Shown here in pieces: positions 58,526 to 64,000 of a stretch of 64,000 nt of DNA; the first letter of the stretch is position 1, and the number at the start of each line of letters is the position of its first letter. The notes beneath the pieces were generated by a model, which did no database searches, was not told where the DNA came from, and worked only from the letters and a program-made list of their open reading frames with translations. A program made the translations under genes and the position numbers. Origin of the DNA: Oehlia diaphana (taxonomy: Eukaryota > Glomeromycota > Glomeromycetes > Glomerales > Glomeraceae); NCBI GenBank assembly GCA_003833135.1, contig QZLH01000438.1, forward strand, positions 22,519-86,518. Direction: 5' to 3'.

Positions 58526-59777
58526 TATTAAGGGAAGCAAATACCAGCAGCTATATTATCTATTCCATCCCAATTTTCTTCCATACAACTAGAATCTATA
58601 TTTTCGTTATGATTAATCAGAAACTGGTCTAATCATTTCTATATCTTCCGTGTCAATATTCTCCCCAGAATTTAATACATATTGTTTTTTATTTTTCCCT
58701 GTAAGTCAATATTCTCGGTATTCTGTAAAAGCGATTTAAAAAGTATAAATTTAGCTATATATAATGAGAGAAGATAAACTCAACCTTTCCATTAGCTTTA
58801 AGTCCATATTTGGTACAAAAAATAAATAAAGTAACAACGGTTTTAATAATTTCGCCAGCCATATCTTCAATTTCTTTGTTTTTTCAGAATCTGAGCTTGC
58901 GATACTTACCAATTTCATTATATAAAATTAGCCGTATCCTTTTAACATTAATATTATTAAATCCTCTCCGAGAACTTCAAAAAGGTTTTTCATAATTTAG
59001 TGTTATAACTGATTGTATCATTCCATCAACAATAAGAAGATTCTTTTTTAATTGTCCAAAGTTCCTTGAGGGTCTGTATACTTAAACATCGTTCAATAAT
59101 GTGAATATAACTTAAAGAACACTATAATATCTTTAATTTAACTAAATTTATTTTATCATCATTTTAAATTAACATATCGGTATTTAGAAACTTTCTTTTT
59201 GAATTTAATAATTTTTGCTTTAAATCTTGACTCGTTCTATCCTTTTTTTGAATTCTCTTCTTTAAATCCTCTGAATTTCTTTATCCTTTTCATGAATCAT
59301 GGCATCCTTCTCTTGGATCATGGCATCTTTCTCGTAGATCAGGGTATCCTTTTCGTAGATAACACCATCTTTCTCTTGGATCGAATTATACCTATCCTGG
59401 ATCATGGAATCCTTCTCATGGATCATGACATCCTTCTCTTGAATTATGATATCCTTCTCTTGGATCATGGTATCTTTCTCGTGTATCATATTGTCATAGA
59501 CAGTGTTATCATTTTCACGAACTATTTTATCCTTTTCTCGGATTATGTTACATTTTTCTCGGACTATGTTGCCCTTATCTCGGACTGCGTTAACTTTTTC
59601 TCGAACTATACTAGCCTTTTCTCTGACTAAATTACCAATTTCTTGGAGCAGATTAGCCTTTTCTTGGGCTATATTAATCTTTTCTCGTACTATGTTATTC
59701 TTTTCTCGAATTATGCCAGCCTTTTCTCGGATTAAGTTAGTCTTTTCTTGGATTAAGTTAACCTTTTCTTGGGCCAT
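58526..59777 (-). pseudogene. Heptad-repeat (REK/QEKD) gene, copy 2, longest open repeat
   Basis: The ATG at 59777 opens 171 codons, almost all seven-residue repeats: MAQEKVN, LIQEKTN, LIREKAG in the first half (xxREKxN) and IHEKDTM, IQEKDVM, IYEKDAM in the second, closing DKEIQRI at 59262. The underlying DNA repeats at 21 bp. A continuous charged coiled coil is expected. Past the stop, a shifted frame reads KKRIQKKDRTSQDLKQKLL to near 59175. Further relic pieces shared with the other copies follow: MFKYTDPQGTLDN and LLIVDGMIQSVITLNYE (59000-59090), EIEDMAGEIIKTVVTL (about 58830-58880) and NENIDSSCMEENWDGIDNI (about 58560-58610). The repeat exon is intact but the downstream part is broken. 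Confidence 0.65.
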
Positions 59778-60439
59778 ATTATCTTCTCTTAAATTATTTA
59801 TCCTTTTCTTGGATTGTTACTTTCTTACAACCTCTAAAACGATGTGAAGCAAATTTCGTTACATGATAGTTTGATTTCATTGGTTGATCAGCAAGGATTT
59901 GATTGGCTGAAATCAATTTTTATTAACAGATTGATTTCGTAATGCCGATTTTGAAGGTCTCACAAAAAATTCCAAGGAAAAGATCATCCATTTGGTTCTT
60001 ATCCTTCTTATTCTTGCTCATGTGAGTCCGGGAACCGTTTTTTATCAAAAAAAGACCAAGTTTTATTAAGTTTTACTGTCTTTAAAGGTTAAAGGTTACA
60101 AACCAATATACTAACTCTGTGTAACATGTAGGTATAGTTTAAGTTCTTCCTAGTAAAACTTGGTGGAACACCGGATGTCATTGGATAGTTTGTAAGTGTT
60201 AACATTTATCCTACGGATTGAATTCTATAGTGTGTAACATTGATAAAACACGGTTTCTAAATTTAGAACTTCCCTATGCTCGCGCATCTATAAATGGATT
60301 GGCGGTCAATATTAAAACGTCACTTGGACTGATCGTCACAACGTTTTAAAATAAAACGCGCACATGATTTTTGGCCCGCATTATGCAATATTTCGTAGGA
60401 CGCTCAATCTATCATAATCTTTGAATTATTTTGTTAATT
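59778..60439. other. Spacer between repeat-gene copies 2 and 3
   Basis: Contains ttggcccgcattatgc at 60371-60386, nearly identical to 16-mers at 12283 and 61688, and cgtaatgccgattttg near 59939. No gene was recognised. Confidence 0.4.
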
Positions 60440-61354
60440 GTACAGTAATAGCATCATTCTAATTCAATTGCAGTATTATCTATCCCCAATTTCTTTCATA
60501 AAACTAATCAGCGAAGTCCTTGAACGTTAAGTTTAAAATAAAATAACGACATTTAATAATTTCATCAGTCATATCTTCAATTTTTTTTCTTATTAATTTT
60601 ATTGTATAAACTAGCCATATTTCTTTTACCATTAATATTATTAAATCTTCAAGAACTTCAATCACAATTTAATATGTTAAACTTGATTGTATTATTCCAT
60701 CAACTCTTACACGATTCTTTTTTGATTGTATACATAACAGCTTCTATTCCATAGTTTTCTTGAGGTCTGTATACTTACAATAATGTGAAGTCGTAATTTA
60801 GGAACTCCATTTTATTTTTCTATATACTTTAACTAAATTTATTTAATTATCGTTTATAATTAACATATTGGTATTTAGAAATCTTTGTTTTTAAATATTA
60901 GGCTTATTTCTTGAATCGAGTTGTCCTTTTTGTGAAACTTTTATTGATTTTATTATATTTTTCTTCAAACTTTCTGAATTTCTTTATCCTTTTCTTGAAT
61001 AATAACATCCTTCTCGTAGACAAAGGTATCCTTCTCGTGGATCATGGCATCCTTCTCGTGGATCATGACATCCTTCTCGTGGATTATGGAATCCTTCTCA
61101 TGAATCATGACATCCTTCTCTTGGATTATGATATCTTTCTCGTGGATCACGACATCTTTCTCGAATACCATGTTATCATAAACCGCGTTATCATTTTCAC
61201 GAACTATTTTATCCTTTTCTCGGACTATGTCAGCAACTTCTCGAAGTAAATTAACCTTTTCTTGGGCTATGTTATCCTTTTCTCGGATTATGTTAGCCTT
61301 TTCTCGGAATAAATTAGCCTTTTCTCGGATTAAGTTAACTTTTTCTTGGGCCAT
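60440..61354 (-). pseudogene. Heptad-repeat gene, copy 3
   Basis: The ATG at 61354 opens 129 codons with the same plan as copy 2: MAQEKVN, LIREKAN, LFREKAN and so on, a hinge KIVRENDNAVYDNM, then VIHEKDI, IIQEKDV, MIHEKDS, ending DKEIQKV at 60965. Downstream, broken pieces match copy 2 (EDLIILM near 60630, KKIEDMTDEIIK near 60565). Fewer heptads than copy 2 show repeat-number change. It lies 1577 bp from copy 2. Confidence 0.65.
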
Positions 61355-61849
61355 ACTATCCTTTCTTAAATTATGTTATCCTCTTTTTGGATTATTTTAT
61401 CCCTTTTCTTTCTTTTTGCTTACTAAATTATCTTATAATGGTTAAATCTTATCATTCAATCATTCAAATTAAGTGGCTTTCTATTTCTTTAAATCTAATG
61501 ATAATATGAAAACAAATTTCGTTGAAGACAACTGCTTGGTCAAAATGAATTACTTATAGAAATACACCGATTACAAATGATTATGTTACATATCTATAAA
61601 GGGATTAGTTAACAAAATTCTTAGCCTCTTTTCAGTTTAGTGTTTTCCCAATTTCTGATTAAAACGGTCACACACTACTGAATTTTTTTGGCCCGAATTA
61701 TGCAACATTTAATAAAATTTATCTTGGGTCGTTCGATATATCGTAACCTTTGAAAGAATTATTCTGTAAATTTTAATACAGTATCCATAAATTTTGTTTA
61801 AAATTCTTCTATTGTCAATCATAGTTTTATTTGCCAAAAAAATATAATT
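61355..61849. other. Spacer between repeat-gene copies 3 and 4
   Basis: Contains ttggcccgaattatgc at 61688-61703. No gene was recognised. Confidence 0.4.
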
Positions 61850-62887
61850 TATCCTTGAATTCTTCTACTATTAAGGAAACAAAGTCAATAGCTACATTAT
61901 CACCCCGATTTCCTTTCATACAACTAGAATCTATATTGTCTCTATGATTAATCAGTGACTGGTCCTTGAACATTAATAATTTCGCCAGTCATTTTAAACT
62001 TCTTTTTCTTTTAGAATCTTTGAGTTTGCGATGTTTACTAATTTCATTAAAAAATTTCGAAAATTACAATAAATTATGAATACCGATTTTTTTTATCATC
62101 AATATTATTAAATTCTTTCCAAGAACTCCAGTCGTAATTAAGATTATTCATTCCATCAAACTCCAAACACGACTTTTAGCTTTTGTATATATATATCAGT
62201 TTCCGTATTCCGTAGTTTTCTTGATATGCTGGATCACTAAAATATGTCTTTGTATATTTTCTATATCTAAGAAACACAGTATTATAAAATAAATTATCTG
62301 ATTTATTTTATTGCAATTCCAAGAGCTATTGGTATTTAGAAACTTCTTTTTTTTTTTGTTTTAAATCTTGGATTTTTTTATCCTTTTTTGAATTCTCATA
62401 TGGAATTTTATATTCTTATCCTTAAATCTTTTGAATTTCTTTATCCTTTTCTTGTATCATGACATCCTTTTCTTGAATCATAACATCCTTTTCTTGGATG
62501 ATAGTATCCTTCTCTTGAAGCATGCTATACTTCTCTTGTAGCACGACATCCTTCTCTTGGAGCATGACATCCTTCTCTAGGATCATGACATCCTTCTCTT
62601 GGAGTATGATATCCTTCTCTTGAATTAAAGTGTTTTTTTCATGGATAAATGCTATCAAAGATGTTGTCATTGTCGACTATTTTATCCTTTTCCCGGGATA
62701 TGTTACCTTTTTCTCGGACAATTTTGGTCTTTTCTTGGACCATGTTAACTTTTTCTCGAATTATGTTAGTTTTTTCTCGGGCTATGTTAACAATTTCTCG
62801 GATTAGGTTGACCTTTTCCTGGATAATGCTATTCTTTTCCTGGATTATGATAGCTTTTTCTCGGATTAAGTTAACCTTTTGGGCCAT
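61850..62887 (-). pseudogene. Heptad-repeat gene, copy 4, frameshifted
   Basis: The ATG at 62887 opens MAQKVNLIREKAIIIQEKN and continues in heptads to a stop at 62639. An overlapping frame (62670-62422) carries the second half: AFIHEKNTLIQEKDIILQEK, then VMILEKD, VMLQEKD and so on to DKEIQKI. The two halves are one ancestral frame, broken near 62640-62670 around the hinge seen intact in copies 2 and 3. Downstream relics include DPAYQENYGIRKLI (near 62215), FNEISKHRKLKDSK (near 62030) and NIDSSCMKGN (near 61925). Confidence 0.6.
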
Positions 62888-63369
62888 ATTATCTTTCTCT
62901 TGAATTTTTTTCTTTTTGCTTTCTAAATAGAAAAAAAATTCGTTGTGGACGGTTAAATAAAAATTTTGGGAAATTGCTGTTACGTTACTTGTTTTACATG
63001 TAAGGATACATAGGTTACAAATGATTATGCTGCATATCTATAAAAGGTTTAGCGTTTTTACATTTACTTTTTGTATGACAGTTTCTAAAGGGTTTTCGAC
63101 AAGAAACTAAATAATTGTCCTAACGACCAACGCTAGATTGATAAGTTCAGTCGATTGCAAAGCATCGAATATTAAATACAAATAATTTCCATAATAATTC
63201 TAACGATAACTACACATATTCTTTTTTCGACCCAATAATCATAATTATCCAGCACCGACAAATAATTTTGATTAAGTGATATTTGAGTACATGCGATCGC
63301 GAAATTCTGTTATTGAATTTACTTTGAGAGGAGAATTCAATATCAAATGATCTATAATAATTTCTTGTT
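62888..63369. other. Spacer between repeat-gene copies 4 and 5
   Basis: No coding signal recognised. Confidence 0.35.
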
Positions 63370-64000
63370 AAACGGTGTCTATCGTTATGTTATAGTTTAT
63401 TTTATAAAGTAGCAAATATCAACAATTATATTATCTATTTCATTATCATACAACTAGCCTTGAAAGTTGTGTCAAAAATAAAACAAAGTAACTCCGTTTC
63501 GCCAACCATATCTTCAATTTTTTTTTCTTCAGGATCTTTGAGCTCGCGAAATTTGCTGATTTCATTGTTTAAAATAATCAATAGAATTAGGAATATATTT
63601 TTTATCAACAATATTGTAAATCATCTATTTTCCAAGGACTTCAAAATTATACTGTATTGTCGTAATTTAATAAGTTATACTTTGGTTGTATCCCCGACTC
63701 TAAAGCTAAATCCTTGCTCTTGTATACAGTGTTTCTGCTCTTGACATGCCGAATCACCAATTTGTTCAATAACTCAATAACGCGAAGTTGTACTTAAGAA
63801 ATATTAATTTCTTTATTTTGATAATATAAATCTACTAAATAAGAATATAACTTATATAAATCATTAAATTTAATTGAATTATTAGAAACTTTATTTTTGA
63901 ATTTAGTATCACCGTTATAAATCTCATTTTCTTTCCTGATTCATTTTATTGAACTTCTTAAAAATTTCTTAAGTTTCGTTGTCTTTTCCTAAATCTTCTG
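63370..64000 (-). pseudogene. Heptad-repeat gene, copy 5, 3' part at the window edge
   Basis: Only the downstream relic part is inside the window. NEISKFRELKDPEEKKIEDM at about 63510-63570 matches copies 2-4, preceded by IGDSACQEQKHCIQEQGFSF near 63720-63760. The ttattagaaactttatttttgaattta stretch near 63880 corresponds to the stretch just after the heptads in the other copies. The repeat exon should start beyond 64000. Confidence 0.5.

Noticed and set aside
59503..59847. Plus-strand frame rich in FSRTxL repeats (also 61227-61445 and 62649-62903)
   Set aside because: Antisense shadow of the 21-nt heptad repeats; the minus-strand frame has the ATG, coiled-coil logic and shared ending.

Overview
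This window is AT-rich, intron-bearing eukaryotic nuclear DNA. Its introns are short and use GT...AG borders. The mixture of genes points to an arbuscular mycorrhizal fungus of the Rhizophagus type (Glomeromycotina): a local expansion of HSPA12-like Hsp70 genes, Crinkler (CRN) effector relics, SAM-domain fragments, a large Ty3/Gypsy element and a great deal of decayed coding DNA. The species is inferred from gene content only.

Layout. 1-6.8 kb: the first exon of a gene leaving the left edge, a 340-bp tandem duplication, a possible three-exon acidic mini-gene (2846-3240, minus), a two-copy dispersed repeat, and a broken arsenite methyltransferase (5722-6754, minus). 6.8-24.5 kb: a relic zone with a broken Crinkler-type P-loop gene (10065-11470), a 145-bp and a 165-bp tandem array, a broken bromodomain gene (16390-17222) with an inverted copy of its tail at 13022, a Crinkler N-terminal fragment (23067-23219), and many short frameshifted coding scraps. 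24.7-26.1 kb: one intact single-exon gene for a 475-residue coiled-coil protein. 26.2-39.5 kb: an Hsp70 cluster with two intact six-exon genes (28385-30532 minus; 37379-39522 plus), one copy broken by a single-base frameshift (33524-35670 minus) and two heavily decayed copies. The minus-strand part looks like a tandem duplication of a roughly 5.2-kb block.

40.2-64 kb: four copies, and the edge of a fifth, of a gene family built from 21-nt (seven-codon) coiled-coil repeats. Three full copies and the fifth lie in a tandem array of about 1.55-kb units at the right end. The first copy is separated from the array by a 10.4-kb Ty3/Gypsy retrotransposon (42443-52868, read on the minus strand) and a transposase-like gene with three exons (53550-58031, plus).

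The main find is in the retrotransposon. Between RNase H and integrase it carries an intact 262-codon ORF (44523-45311) for a P-loop nucleotide kinase resembling thymidylate kinase. It sits in a different frame from the flanking pol domains, while gag and pol around it are broken by stops and frameshifts. The arrangement recalls the dUTPase placed between RNase H and integrase in some lentiviruses. A 294-bp foldback MITE with a perfect 10-bp target duplication is nested in gag.

Functions are assigned from recognisable motifs read by eye; no search was run. Many relics are reported as coding debris without a family name.
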